From an uncultured Flavobacteriales bacterium (GTDB lineage: Bacteria; Bacteroidota; Bacteroidia; Flavobacteriales_D; Parvicellaceae): a stretch of 21,987 nt of DNA. Positions 7,197 to 15,798 of the stretch are shown here, in pieces. Location of the stretch: NCBI GenBank assembly GCA_938084875.1, contig CALKFX010000028.1, forward strand, positions 1 through 21,987. The letters run 5' to 3'. Each line of letters opens with the position of its first letter. Within the stretch, counting starts at the first letter, position 1. A program made the position numbers and the translations under genes. Under the pieces are notes generated by a model. The model was given only the letters and a program-made list of their open reading frames with translations, ran no database searches and was not told the origin of the DNA.

Positions 7197-8512
7197 TGAA
7201 GACCAAAACTTTAAAAAAAAACAAAGTAAATGTGGTAACCATGGGTTGCTCAAAGAACCTTTATGATTCTGAGGTGATGATGGCTCAGTTAAAAGCCAAT
7301 AAGTTTGAGGTGGAGCACGAGTCTACGGTAAATGATGCTTCTATTGTAATTATTAATACTTGCGGATTTATTGAAAGCGCAAAGGAAGAGTCCATTAATA
7401 CCATCTTAGATTTTGTAGACGCTAAAAAAGAAGGCTTAGTAGAGAAAGTATATGTTTCTGGTTGTCTGTCCGAGAGGTATAAAGACCAGCTTGAAGATGA
7501 AATCCCGGATGTTGACGCTTATTTTGGTTCTAAAGAACTTCCAAATATTTTAAGAACACTAAATGCCGACTACAAACACGAGTTGGTTGGTGAAAGATTA
7601 TTAACCACACCACATCATTACGCATATTTGAAAATAGCTGAAGGTTGTGATAGACCTTGTTCCTTCTGTGCTATTCCATTAATGAGGGGAAAACATAGAT
7701 CTACTTCCATTGAAAACTTAGTAAATAATGCAAAGTCTTTGGCTAAAAAAGGTGTAAAAGAAATCATGCTCATAGCACAGGATTTAACTTATTATGGACT
7801 TGATCTTTATAAAAAAAGAGCTCTTGCAGATTTGCTAAAAGAACTTTGTAAGGTAGATGGAATTGAATGGATAAGATTGCATTATGCATATCCAACAGGA
7901 TTTCCAATGGATGTAATTGAGGTGATGAAAGAAGAGAAAAAAATCTGTAATTACTTAGATATTCCACTTCAGCATGGTTCTTCTAATATTTTAAAAGCAA
8001 TGAGACGAGGTACCAGTCGTGAAAAGACAACCAAGTTAATACAGGATATTAGAGCTATTATTCCCAATATTGCAATTAGAACAACCATGATTGCTGGTTA
8101 TCCTGGGGAAACAGAAGAAGACTTTCAGGAAATGTACAATTGGGTGGAAGAAATGAAATTTGACAGGCTTGGAATTTTTACTTATTCTCATGAAGAAAAT
8201 ACCCACGCTTATAATTTTGAGGACGATGTTTCTCCAAAACTTAAAAAAGAAAGAGCAGACTCTATTATGGATTTACAATCTGGAATATCTTTTGAGTTGA
8301 ATACTAAAAAAATTGGCAAAGAATACAAAGTTTTGATAGATAGAGCGGAAGATGGGTATTTTATTGGAAGAAGTGAATTCGATTCCCCCGAAGTTGACAA
8401 TGAAGTATTAATAGAGAAAAATAAGCATACTTATTGTAGAATAGGAGATTTTGTTAAAGTGAAGATTACTAAATCTGATCACTACGATTTGTATGGAGAA
8501 TTAGTTGGTTAA
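7196..8512 (+). CDS. rimO: Ribosomal protein uS12 methylthiotransferase RimO
   Basis: RimO is a radical-SAM enzyme that adds a methylthio group to a conserved Asp of ribosomal protein uS12. In the N-terminal UPF0004 domain the auxiliary [4Fe-4S] ligands C18 (TMGCSKN), C56 (NTCGF) and C90 (SGCLSERY) are present. The radical-SAM cluster motif is C151-x3-C155-x2-C158 (EGCDRPCSFCAIP). A C-terminal TRAM domain occupies about 370-438. The signature GCSKNLYDSEVMM distinguishes RimO from MiaB. All catalytic Cys are intact and the length (438 aa) is normal. The ATG overlaps the ftsY stop, and its own stop overlaps the next ATG, in both cases through TAATG. Confidence 0.95.
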   Translation: MKTKTLKKNKVNVVTMGCSKNLYDSEVMMAQLKANKFEVEHESTVNDASIVIINTCGFIESAKEESINTILDFVDAKKEGLVEKVYVSGCLSERYKDQLEDEIPDVDAYFGSKELPNILRTLNADYKHELVGERLLTTPHHYAYLKIAEGCDRPCSFCAIPLMRGKHRSTSIENLVNNAKSLAKKGVKEIMLIAQDLTYYGLDLYKKRALADLLKELCKVDGIEWIRLHYAYPTGFPMDVIEVMKEEKKICNYLDIPLQHGSSNILKAMRRGTSREKTTKLIQDIRAIIPNIAIRTTMIAGYPGETEEDFQEMYNWVEEMKFDRLGIFTYSHEENTHAYNFEDDVSPKLKKERADSIMDLQSGISFELNTKKIGKEYKVLIDRAEDGYFIGRSEFDSPEVDNEVLIEKNKHTYCRIGDFVKVKITKSDHYDLYGELVG

Positions 8513-9090
8513 TGAATTTTAAAATTGGAGATAAAGTAAGATTTCTAAATTCTGATGGCCATGGAATTATTACGAAAATTTTAGATTTAGAAAGAGTAGA
8601 GTTGGAAAATAATTTTGGTTTTCTTGAAGAGTATAAAATTTCTGAACTAGTTCCAGAAAGAAAGCAAGAAGATTATCAAACCGAAAATCTAGCCTATGAT
8701 AAAGAAATAAAGTCTAAAATAAATGCCGAAAAAACCAATAATAAAAATTTTGATTTAAAAAGAAAGTTTAGGCATTTACAGAGATATGGATCTAAAGAAA
8801 GGGAAGTTATAGATCTTCATATAGAAAATTTGATAGATTCCCATAATGGTATGAGTAATAGTGCTATTTTAAAAATACAGATGTCTCATTTTAAGTCTTT
8901 CTTAAATAAATCTATTGACAAAAAACAAAGAAAAATTGTTGTTATTCACGGAGTTGGGGAAGGTGTTTTAAGACATGAAATTAGAAAAGAGTTGGATATT
9001 TACCATCCCTACTTTGAATATTACGATGCTTCTTATGACGAGTTTGGATATGGAGCAACTGAAATTAGATTAATAAAAAAACCTAATTAG
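8512..9090 (+). CDS. Smr-domain protein (DUF2027/MutS2-like C-terminus)
   Basis: The 192-aa protein has an N-terminal small beta domain (1-50, FKIGDKVRFLNSDGHGIITK) resembling the DUF2027-type barrel, then a basic linker. The C-terminal Smr domain spans about 95-190, with IDLH (100-103), HGVGEGVLR (146-154) and GATEI (181-185), the hallmarks of Smr nicking or RNA-cleaving endonucleases. The core MutS2 ATPase is absent, so it is a stand-alone Smr protein, possibly acting on nucleic acid or on stalled ribosomes. It is the third gene of the TAATG-coupled ftsY-rimO-smr unit. It ends one base before the stop of the convergent aminotransferase gene. Confidence 0.88.
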   Translation: MNFKIGDKVRFLNSDGHGIITKILDLERVELENNFGFLEEYKISELVPERKQEDYQTENLAYDKEIKSKINAEKTNNKNFDLKRKFRHLQRYGSKEREVIDLHIENLIDSHNGMSNSAILKIQMSHFKSFLNKSIDKKQRKIVVIHGVGEGVLRHEIRKELDIYHPYFEYYDASYDEFGYGATEIRLIKKPN

Positions 9091-10287
9091 TCAGAAACTT
9101 TTTTGGTAAACTTCTAAAGCTTTTTCTATACAAAGAACTGCTTTTTCTAAAAGGTCTTTTTTAAGCACATAAGCAATTCTAACTTGATTTTTTATCTTGC
9201 TATTTGCATAAAAACCAGATGCTGGTGCCATCATGACAGTAGTTCCATTGTAATCAAAACTTTCAAGAATCCACTGACAAAAATGATCGGCATCTTTAAT
9301 AGGTAACTGAGCAATTGCATAGAATGCTCCTTGTGGTTTTGGACAAATGACGCCTTCAATTTTATTTAATCCATCTACCACTATATCTCTTCTTTCCACA
9401 TACTCATCAATTACTTCACTAAAATACGATGGAGGAGTTTTTAAAGCAGCTTCTCCAGCAATTTGACCTAGTGTGGGTGGACTAAGTCTGGCTTGTCCAA
9501 ACTTAAGGGCCATTTCCATAAAATCGTGATTTTTACTAATTAACGCACCAACTCTTGCGCCACACATAGAATATCTTTTTGATACAGAGTCAATCAATAC
9601 TACATTGTTTTCAATTTCAGATAATTTCATGGCCGAATGGTGTTCGGATCCGTCGTAACAAAACTCTCTGTAAACTTCATCTGCAAAAAGAAAAAGATCG
9701 TGTTTTTTAACAATTTTTTTTAATGCATTCATTTCTGATTTTTTGTATAGATATCCAGTTGGATTACCAGGATTACATATTAAAATGCCTTTGGTTTTAG
9801 AAGTTATTTTTGCTTCCAGTTCCGCTATTGGAGGGAGTGCAAATCCATTCTCTATTTTTGCTGTAACTGAAACTACTTTAATGCCGCAAGAAGTTGCAAA
9901 ACCATTGTAATTTGCATAAAATGGTTCGGGAATAATTATCTCATCGCCAGGTTCAAAACAGCACTGAAAAGCAAAAATCAATGCTTCAGAACCACCTGTA
10001 GTTACCATTATTTCCTTATCGGGATTTAACGATACACCAATATTGTTGTAATAATCTGCCAATCCTTTTCTATAGGAAATAAACCCTGCACTATGGCTGT
10101 ATTCAATTACTTTTCTATCTATATTTTGTAATTCTTTTAAAACAACTTCTGGAGTTTCAATATCTGGCTGGCCAATATTTAAGTGGTAAACGGTAGTTCC
10201 TTTAGCTTTAGCATTTTCTGCGAAGGGCACCAGTTTTCTTATTGGAGAGGAAGGCATAACCTTCCCTTTAGTAGATAGTTTTGGCAT
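9091..10287 (-). CDS. PLP-dependent aminotransferase, aspartate aminotransferase class I/II fold
   Basis: This is a fold-type I PLP enzyme that transfers amino groups between amino acids and 2-oxo acids. Visible catalytic features are the CNPGNPTGY motif (N175 contacts PLP), D203 in FADEVYREF (pyridine N), the Schiff-base lysine K237 in SVSKRYSMCGARVG, and R370 (QVRIAY), the substrate carboxylate arginine. The N-terminal substrate-gate segment HLNIGQPDIETP is also typical. The length is 398 aa. This resembles the broad Asp/Tyr aminotransferase group, so exact substrate preference cannot be assigned. It lies 15 nt downstream of the redoxin gene on the same strand and probably belongs to the same transcript. 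Confidence 0.92.
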   Translation of the reverse strand: MPKLSTKGKVMPSSPIRKLVPFAENAKAKGTTVYHLNIGQPDIETPEVVLKELQNIDRKVIEYSHSAGFISYRKGLADYYNNIGVSLNPDKEIMVTTGGSEALIFAFQCCFEPGDEIIIPEPFYANYNGFATSCGIKVVSVTAKIENGFALPPIAELEAKITSKTKGILICNPGNPTGYLYKKSEMNALKKIVKKHDLFLFADEVYREFCYDGSEHHSAMKLSEIENNVVLIDSVSKRYSMCGARVGALISKNHDFMEMALKFGQARLSPPTLGQIAGEAALKTPPSYFSEVIDEYVERRDIVVDGLNKIEGVICPKPQGAFYAIAQLPIKDADHFCQWILESFDYNGTTVMMAPASGFYANSKIKNQVRIAYVLKKDLLEKAVLCIEKALEVYQKSF

Positions 10288-10302
10288 GTTTTTTTCTAAA
10301 TT

Positions 10303-10938
10303 TTAAAGTCTTTTAATGCTGCAACCTGAATTTCTTGTTTCGGGAAAAAGAATAGGCTCTTTCTTACCACTAGAAATAATAGCATCTTTTAACCAGTTTT
10401 CTGTGACAGATGATTTTGACTTTGCACTGTTGTCAATAGCGCCTTTGTAGATCAATTTAAAATCACTGTCTAGTAAAAAAACATGTGGAGTAGTACTTGC
10501 TCCAAAAGCGTCTGCCAACATACTATTTACATCCAAAAGATAAGCTGCATCGTATTTTTGGTTTTGGCTGTGTTTTTGCATTTCTGTAAATGAATCAGCT
10601 CCACTTCTTTTAGCTTCATTGCTATTGACTAATACCATACCAATTTTATTTCTTTTGCATAAATCATGAATTTCATTATATCTTCCTTGCCAACCTTCCA
10701 TTTCCTTGTTTCCTACGACAAATGGGCAAGAGTTACAACTGAAAACAACCAATATTCCATTTTCATAGGCCAATTTTTCTAATGAATAATTTTCTCCAGA
10801 GACATTTTTCATTTCATAGTTGGTCATTGGTGCTTTTTTTCCAATTTTAAGACTGTTGATTTTTGGGCTATTTGTAAATGACACTAGTAGGACTGCAAGA
10901 GCAAAAAAACCGGTGATCTTTAAAAAAGTATTTTTCAT
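10303..10938 (-). CDS. Exported thioredoxin-fold redoxin (AhpC/TSA-like)
   Basis: The 211-aa product has an N-terminal signal sequence (MKNTFLKITGFFALAVLLVSF), so it acts in the periplasm or is membrane-anchored. The thioredoxin fold follows: VVFSCNSCPFVVGNKEM with a CxxC active site (C68, C71), and TTPHVFLLDSDFKLIYKGAID with the cis-Pro typical of the family. The CxxCPF variant is that of redoxins in which the second Cys precedes Pro-Phe. A further Cys (C206, NSGCSIK) near the C-terminus may act as a resolving or palmitoylation-free thiol; its role is unknown. A thiol-disulfide oxidoreductase or peroxidase-like role is inferred. It is co-directional with the aminotransferase gene. Confidence 0.85.
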   Translation of the reverse strand: MKNTFLKITGFFALAVLLVSFTNSPKINSLKIGKKAPMTNYEMKNVSGENYSLEKLAYENGILVVFSCNSCPFVVGNKEMEGWQGRYNEIHDLCKRNKIGMVLVNSNEAKRSGADSFTEMQKHSQNQKYDAAYLLDVNSMLADAFGASTTPHVFLLDSDFKLIYKGAIDNSAKSKSSVTENWLKDAIISSGKKEPILFPETRNSGCSIKRL

Positions 10939-11013
10939 ATTAGAGTGTTTTAAATAAAATTAAATATTCTAAGAATATAGTAAAATTTTGTTGCAATAAA
11001 TTAAATAGAATCA

Positions 11014-11571
11014 TTAATAATTATTCTTCCATTTGGGAATCAAGTTATTCAATTTTTTATAAATCGGACATGTTTCAATATGAGCTCCTTTTAGATATCC
11101 AGTACTAAAAAGAAACTCTTTAGTAATTTCCCCACCTGTAAATTTGAAATTTTGCTTGAATAGTTTTACCCATTCGTCTATTTCTGATGTTAGATTTTTA
11201 TCTAACCAATTGCTAAATGAACCATGATTTTTTTGAATTTCTAATATTCTATTGGCATTAAAAATAACAGCGTTTATTTTTAATTTATTTCTAATAATTC
11301 CAGAGTTGTTAAGTAGAAGGTTTATTTCTTTCTCTCCATAATTTGCTATTTTTTCAATATTAAAATTTGAAAATGATTTTCTAAAATTATTTTGTTTCTT
11401 AAGAATGGTAGTCCAGGACAAACCGGCTTGATTAATTTCTAATATCAATCTTCCAAATAATTCGTTATCTGAGAGTAATGGAAAACCATACTGAGTATCG
11501 TGGTATATTTTATGTAGGTTTTCATTTTCAAGTGTTTTTACATATGCACAATAGGAAGAGGGTTTTTCCAT
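11014..11571 (-). CDS. tag: DNA-3-methyladenine glycosylase I
   Basis: Tag excises 3-methyladenine from alkylated DNA and starts base-excision repair. The 185-aa protein fits the family's size. Key features are YHDTQYG (Y23-H24-D25), the LEINQAGLSWTTILKK segment with E45 and W53 (base recognition), NNSGIIRNKLKI (helix-hairpin-helix region) and GAHIETCPIY at the C-terminus. C8, H24, H164 and C168 are placed like the four zinc ligands of E. coli Tag (C4, H17, H175, C179). The usual first-motif RCxW is replaced by SYCAY, and EWG by QYG, a modest divergence. It lies 9 nt downstream of the GT90 gene. Confidence 0.9.
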   Translation of the reverse strand: MEKPSSYCAYVKTLENENLHKIYHDTQYGFPLLSDNELFGRLILEINQAGLSWTTILKKQNNFRKSFSNFNIEKIANYGEKEINLLLNNSGIIRNKLKINAVIFNANRILEIQKNHGSFSNWLDKNLTSEIDEWVKLFKQNFKFTGGEITKEFLFSTGYLKGAHIETCPIYKKLNNLIPKWKNNY

Positions 11572-11580
11572 CTTTATTTA

Positions 11581-12552
11581 CTAATTGGTCTTATTAAAGT
11601 ATTTATTTAGCACCATAAAGGAAAGTAAATCCTCTTTTTTTTGGTCCTTAAATTGATTTACATGCTTTTTGGCATTTTCTACAATTAAACTTGCCTTTTG
11701 TGGATGGTCTAAAAAGAATTTTAGTTTTTTTTCCAAATCTGAATAATCGTCTTTGATTAGAATATAGTGTTGATCAGCTACTAGAATTCCCTCCATAAAC
11801 CAAGTTTCAAATTTAGGTTTAGGCATTACAGCAATTGAGTTGGAGGACATTACCCATTTTAAATTACTAGCAACATCATTACCCTCCAAACATAGAATAA
11901 ATTTATATTGAAGCTGTTCTCTATAAGTCATCCTTTTAACCATCCAGAGCTTATTTAGGTTATTGTTGTTTACTTTGCCAATGTTACACATTGGATGCCC
12001 ATAGTATTTTTCTAAAAACTTTATTCTCTGAGGTTGTGAAGAGTGAACTTTTGCTCTAAAGATAAGCTGGTCTTTCTTACTTGCATATGGCAAATCATCC
12101 TTTGATATAAATATAAAGTGTCTTATTTTATTCCATTTTAATATTATAGAATTGGTGTTTTTATCATTAATGGGTCTACTTTTTACCAATCCAGGTTCTT
12201 TGGGAGTTTTAGTAATATCTCCAAATAAAAAATGTCCTTTAAGATTCTGATTAAAATACCGACCATATTCATATAAATCAAAATAATAAGTCTTTTGGTT
12301 TTTTTTAAGTTTAATTTCAGATAGTTTTTGGGCATCTTTGGAAAGAAAATACTTTTCATTTAGCTGGTTGTAGTAATTCAACCTTGAGAGCAACTCTTCT
12401 TTTTCATTTGAATTTAATTCTTCAAACTTACTTAACTGAAAATGTAATTTTTTCTGAAAAAATAAAGATGGAATTAATTGCTTTAAATAGTTTTTAAGAT
12501 AGTAAAGAAATTTATTATTCTTATTTCTATAGGATAGTCTTTTAAATTCCAA
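11581..12552 (-). CDS. Glycosyltransferase family 90 / CAP10-like, probably surface-glycan
   Basis: The 323-aa product resembles GT90/LPS-A type glycosyltransferases, which add xylosyl- or glucosyl-type residues to surface glycans. Supporting segments are KFILCLEGNDVASNLKWVMS (217-236), then SNSIAVMPKPKFETWFMEG and HYILIKDDYSDLEKKLKFFLDHP, the typical order for the family's C-terminal half. An earlier GDITKTP...PGLVKSRPI stretch is consistent with the family's N-terminal part. No signal peptide is present, so it is cytosolic or peripheral. The only start that fits is TTG at 12552, because an in-frame stop lies two codons upstream. It is co-directional with the hydrolase and tag genes, with gaps of 21 and 9 nt. 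Confidence 0.75.
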   Translation of the reverse strand: MEFKRLSYRNKNNKFLYYLKNYLKQLIPSLFFQKKLHFQLSKFEELNSNEKEELLSRLNYYNQLNEKYFLSKDAQKLSEIKLKKNQKTYYFDLYEYGRYFNQNLKGHFLFGDITKTPKEPGLVKSRPINDKNTNSIILKWNKIRHFIFISKDDLPYASKKDQLIFRAKVHSSQPQRIKFLEKYYGHPMCNIGKVNNNNLNKLWMVKRMTYREQLQYKFILCLEGNDVASNLKWVMSSNSIAVMPKPKFETWFMEGILVADQHYILIKDDYSDLEKKLKFFLDHPQKASLIVENAKKHVNQFKDQKKEDLLSFMVLNKYFNKTN

Positions 12553-12573
12553 ATCTTAAAAATTTCAATATTA

Positions 12574-13743
12574 TTAAAAAACTTTTATAATTCTACTTTT
12601 CTTTACCAAATGGTCTTTTTTAATAAATATAAAATAGCTTCCACTTTCAAAATAAGATAGATTGATTTCGTTTAATTTATTAGAGATAATTTTTTTTTGT
12701 AGCTCTTGCCCAAACATGTTAAATAAAACAAGCTCTCCATTAATGAATTCTAATGGTACATCAATATTTAATATTTCAATCACTGGGTTTGGATAAATTT
12801 TTATTTCATCTACTTTATTTTGGTCCACAATGCCTATACTATTACAATATTGAGAATATGTAATTCTATTAGAAGATTGTAAAGAATCGTTGAAAATTGT
12901 AAATGAACTTTGGTTTGATTTTAATGAGTAGTTGAGCCAAATTTTTAAAAAATCATTGGTTACACTTTGCTGCTCAGTTCTTAAAATATTAAGGTTTGGG
13001 TTACAAGAAGATTCTCCAAAACTACACAGTACATTTTCATTTGCAAAATAACAATGCCCTCCATTTATAATATTAATTTGTGTTTTACAATCGGAGTTTA
13101 AACTATCAAACATAATGTTTTGATGATTGATTGGAGGAACAACGCAGTCATCGTCTCCAGAAAATATTAGAGATGGAATAGTAATGTTACTAGCAGCTGA
13201 AATTGCTGAAGGATTAGTTTCAGCTGCAGCAAAATTAATAAGAGTATTTATATTTGGATTATTTTCAGCGGCAAGAAAACTAGCTCCACCACCCATAGAA
13301 TGTCCTAATATCCCTGTTTTTGCTAATACAGAGTTATAAAAGATAGAGTTATTGTTCAGAGATTCCATTTGCATTTTGGAAGCGATAAAACTTAAGTCCT
13401 CTGCAAAAAACTGATGATTTGGAGCAAAGCCCATTTCTGTTGTTGGAAAACACAATATATACCCTTCTGGAACTAAAGAATTCCAAAAGTTGTCATAGCT
13501 GTCCCAGCTAATTAAAAAACCATGTCCAAAAACTATTATTGGAAAGTTGCCTAATGAAATGGGAACATTATCGCCATTGGTATCGGATGGATAATAAATT
13601 TCTGTGGAAATATTTCTATTTCTAGTATTGTCGTAAAAATCTGTACTTATATGACCAATATTATAAGATTGACCAAATATGTTCGAAGTGTAGATTATTA
13701 ATACAACAACTAAATAAATTTTAGCTAGAATAAATTTTTTCAT
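12574..13743 (-). CDS. Secreted alpha/beta hydrolase with T9SS C-terminal sorting domain
   Basis: The ATG at 13743 gives MKKFILAKIYLVVVLIIYTS, a clean signal peptide ending near IFGQ; the ATG three codons upstream (13752) adds only MEA. The body is an alpha/beta hydrolase with GHGF (oxyanion region), the nucleophile elbow GHSMGG (Ser152 in the longer numbering), an acidic residue in SGDDDCVVPP, and His233 in NGGHCYF. A catalytic triad is therefore visible, resembling dienelactone-hydrolase, chlorophyllase or PAF-acetylhydrolase-like enzymes. The last ~80 residues (IKIYPNPVIEILNI to FIKKDHLVKKSRIIKVF) are a type A T9SS sorting domain, so the protein is exported across the outer membrane. Substrate unknown. 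A 21-bp palindrome sits just upstream. Confidence 0.85.
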   Translation of the reverse strand: MKKFILAKIYLVVVLIIYTSNIFGQSYNIGHISTDFYDNTRNRNISTEIYYPSDTNGDNVPISLGNFPIIVFGHGFLISWDSYDNFWNSLVPEGYILCFPTTEMGFAPNHQFFAEDLSFIASKMQMESLNNNSIFYNSVLAKTGILGHSMGGGASFLAAENNPNINTLINFAAAETNPSAISAASNITIPSLIFSGDDDCVVPPINHQNIMFDSLNSDCKTQINIINGGHCYFANENVLCSFGESSCNPNLNILRTEQQSVTNDFLKIWLNYSLKSNQSSFTIFNDSLQSSNRITYSQYCNSIGIVDQNKVDEIKIYPNPVIEILNIDVPLEFINGELVLFNMFGQELQKKIISNKLNEINLSYFESGSYFIFIKKDHLVKKSRIIKVF

Positions 13744-13764
13744 TGCTTCCAAAATTTGTTTTAA

Positions 13765-13785
13765 TTATTGTTAAGTTAACAATAA
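13765..13785. promoter_or_regulatory. Perfect 10-bp palindrome, operator-like
   Basis: TTATTGTTAA (13765-13774) and its exact inverse TTAACAATAA (13776-13785) flank one G. It lies 21 nt upstream of the hydrolase ATG at 13743, between the core block and the accessory block. The length and symmetry fit a dimeric repressor or activator site. No T-run follows, so a terminator is unlikely. Confidence 0.45.
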
Positions 13786-13920
13786 AGTAATATTAAAGGT
13801 GTAAAATTATGGATGAAAGGTAGGTGCAGAAAGTCATAAAATCAAAGTTTTTTAATTGTTGGGTTGTTATTTGATTTTATTTCTTTTAAGCACTTTTTTT
13901 ATTGTTTCAATCCAAACAAA

Positions 13921-14648
13921 TTATTTCCAAATTAATTTAGGGCAAGTCCGAATATCATTATTAAAAGGACTTTTCCTTTTTTTACATTTCCAAACTAACT
14001 TAAATTTCTCTTCCAGTGTAGAATCATTTTTTTCCGAAAATGCGTATCGTACAACTTGATAGTATACCCGTTTCGTATTTGAATCAATTATTGGCATTCT
14101 CAAGTTATAATCAGTAAAAATAGAATCTTTTCTAGTCCCAATTTTCATTGTAAAACCATCTTCGAGCAGGATGCCTTCAACATAGTGTCCATTACCGTAA
14201 TTCTTTTCAGGTTTCATTTCCCAGTTTTGATAACCTTCTCCTCCGAGGATCCATGAATGTTTAACCCACCAGGCACCTCTTCCGTCAGAACTATCTAATT
14301 CGGAACCTGACCCATTTAAGTAAACGGCATTAGGATGAAAGCACAAGGTATCTTTTTTTGTTTCGATGCAATCTGCTCGCCCTACTTGAGGAGGTGATAC
14401 AATTTTCCTAAAATACTAGATTGAGCATAAACCGTAACTCTATTTGTAGAAGTATCTATATGCATATCGTTGATGACTATGATTTTTGCAGGTGCGCCTT
14501 CTGGTTTTATTTTAGCCACCCAATAAGCATCATGATAGAAAAGAGGATTTTGGGAATTATCCATTTGGAACATTCGAGAAGTTCCACATGATGACATAAA
14601 AATTTCAAGTAGTACGATCGATATATAAATGAGTATCCTATTTTGCAT
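13921..14648 (-). pseudogene. Lipoprotein gene interrupted by a one-base frameshift
   Basis: The first part (14648-14382, 88 codons) starts MQNRILIYISIVLLEIF with lipobox MSSC and runs into a TAG. The second part continues in the next frame to 13921; its ORF is open upstream through SPPQVGRADCIETKKDTLC. Inserting one A in the A-run at 14403-14406 (minus-strand GGAAAATT) restores one frame of ~243 residues reading ...QSSILGKIVSPPQVG... Because both halves keep plausible protein sequence across the junction, this is a recent frameshift, an assembly error in a homopolymer, or less likely a -1 recoding site. I do not recognise the family; the product would be a periplasmic or outer-membrane lipoprotein. 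It stands next to the cassette-like array, but its own left boundary core is not seen. Confidence 0.72.
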
Positions 14649-14660
14649 AATTCTTCAATT

Positions 14661-14829
14661 GCAGCTATCGGCCCGGCTAAACGGTCGTGGCGATCCGCTT
14701 ACGTTTCAACGACCTTAATTTCCTTTTTCTTACAACTAGAAATGTAAAAACTATTCGTTAGAACGGGCTTAAAATGGAATTTATTTAAAAAAAAGAAGGG
14801 TTGTGCATCAGCTACTTTTGTTAGGCAAT
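14661..14829. repeat. attC-like site A (left-most, poorly defined)
   Basis: A GC-richer stretch in AT-rich DNA. GCCCG at 14671-14675 pairs with CGGGC at 14764-14768, and GGTCGT at 14683-14688 with ACGACC at 14709-14714. CTAAAC and GTTAG sit inside the outer arms. The right boundary is the core GTTAGGCAAT at 14820-14829. CGGCTAAA is shared with the partial site at the right window edge. Its left core has no matching partner near 13.8 kb, so this may be a degenerate or composite site. Confidence 0.4.
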
Positions 14830-15623
14830 GTTTCATTCTTAGAAATCAAATAATAGTTAGTGGTAATAAAGAAATTCCTTATAAATGGGATTGATGAAAT
14901 TAGTCGCCAAGCTACTCTTGGTTTTAATCCAAACTTCGCCTCATAATTGGGGTTGATAAAGTAAAAAACTTGCTTCTCCTTCGTATAATTATTCCTTCTA
15001 ATTATTTTTTCAAATCTTTCAATAGTTATGCCGGTTTCCTTTATTTCTAATGCCCCTTTGATTTTTGCCTCGGTTTCTCCAAATGACTTCAAAATAAATT
15101 TGTAAACCGAACCAGGCAAAATATGAAAAAAAGGTAGATTAGATAGAAATTTGCTTTCAAACATTTGTTGATGACCTCCAAAAGGGTTATGCCAAGGGGG
15201 GAAACCAAGAAAGAACTTCCCATCTGATTTCATAAAAGATTTTACAAAATGCATAAATCTTTCTTGGCCATGAATATGTTCCAATACATCTCTAGTTATA
15301 ATAATATCGAATTGTCCAATATCCTCTAAACTTAGATCATATACATCACTACATATGAATTCAATATTATTACCGTTTTCCATTTTGTCGAAAAACTTGT
15401 TGGCATTTTTGATTTTTCCATCAGACATATCAACCCCAACAATTCTCTTGCATCCTATTTTAAGAAAAGGTGCTAAATTTCCTCCTTCTCCACACCCTAT
15501 TTCAAGAATTGATGTGTTTTCATTAATCTCTCTTACTTCTTGTATAAATGGGATGACATGTTTTTCAACTGTGAATTCTTGCTCTTTAAAATATTTACTG
15601 CGATTTAAGTGTCTTTCATGCAT
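14808..15623 (-). CDS. Class I SAM-dependent methyltransferase
   Basis: The 271-aa protein has a Rossmann-type methyltransferase domain: motif I EIGCGEGGN (41-49), the acidic end of beta-2 in IVGVDMS (D65), SDVYDLSLE (D93) and FDIIITRDVLEHIHG (106-119). The C-terminal half (FPPWHNPFGGHQQMFESKFL) resembles the methyltransf_11/25-type group often acting on small molecules, lipids or quinone-like substrates; the true substrate is unknown. The last six residues (LPNKSS) are encoded inside the inverted core TTGCCTAAC of the flanking site, so the stop comes from repeat sequence. The start lies 16 nt inside the other core. It forms one complete cassette-like unit. Confidence 0.88.
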   Translation of the reverse strand: MHERHLNRSKYFKEQEFTVEKHVIPFIQEVREINENTSILEIGCGEGGNLAPFLKIGCKRIVGVDMSDGKIKNANKFFDKMENGNNIEFICSDVYDLSLEDIGQFDIIITRDVLEHIHGQERFMHFVKSFMKSDGKFFLGFPPWHNPFGGHQQMFESKFLSNLPFFHILPGSVYKFILKSFGETEAKIKGALEIKETGITIERFEKIIRRNNYTKEKQVFYFINPNYEAKFGLKPRVAWRLISSIPFIRNFFITTNYYLISKNETLPNKSS

Positions 15624-15639
15624 ACTTTATTCTTTTAAT

Positions 15640-15794
15640 ATTGCCTAACGTTTGGGGTAATTGTCTGAAGCTTTTAGACATGTGACGCGGAGCGGAACTT
15701 GTCTATAGCGTAGGACAATGGCAAGTTAGCACAGAAGGATGTTTTATGCAAGGAAGTCCAAAAATCTTTTGCAATTAACCCTGTGTTGTGTACC
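15640..15794. repeat. attC-like palindromic site B
   Basis: 155 bp. Left core ATTGCCTAAC (15640-15649), right core GTTGTGTACC (15785-15794). Internal arms: GGGGTAATTG (15654-15663) against CAATTAACCC (15772-15781) with one mismatch, ATTGTC (15660-15665) against GACAAT (15714-15719), and TAGACA (15675-15680) against TGTCTA (15700-15705). The centre ACGCGGAGCGG is GC-rich. GTTAGC at 15725 gives a possible shorter site of ~90 bp inside it. Confidence 0.6.
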
Positions 15795-15798
15795 GTTT

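Noticed and set aside
13856..14059. Plus-strand ORF of 67 aa at the left edge of the accessory block
   Set aside because: It lies antisense to the 3' part of the frameshifted lipoprotein gene, is low-complexity and Phe/Leu-rich, and shows no family motif or promoter.
15785..15795. Sites as REP-like or IS-terminal repeats
   Set aside because: There are no transposase ORFs and no target-site duplications are visible. The inverted ends differ between units but match within each, which fits cassettes better than an IS or REP family.
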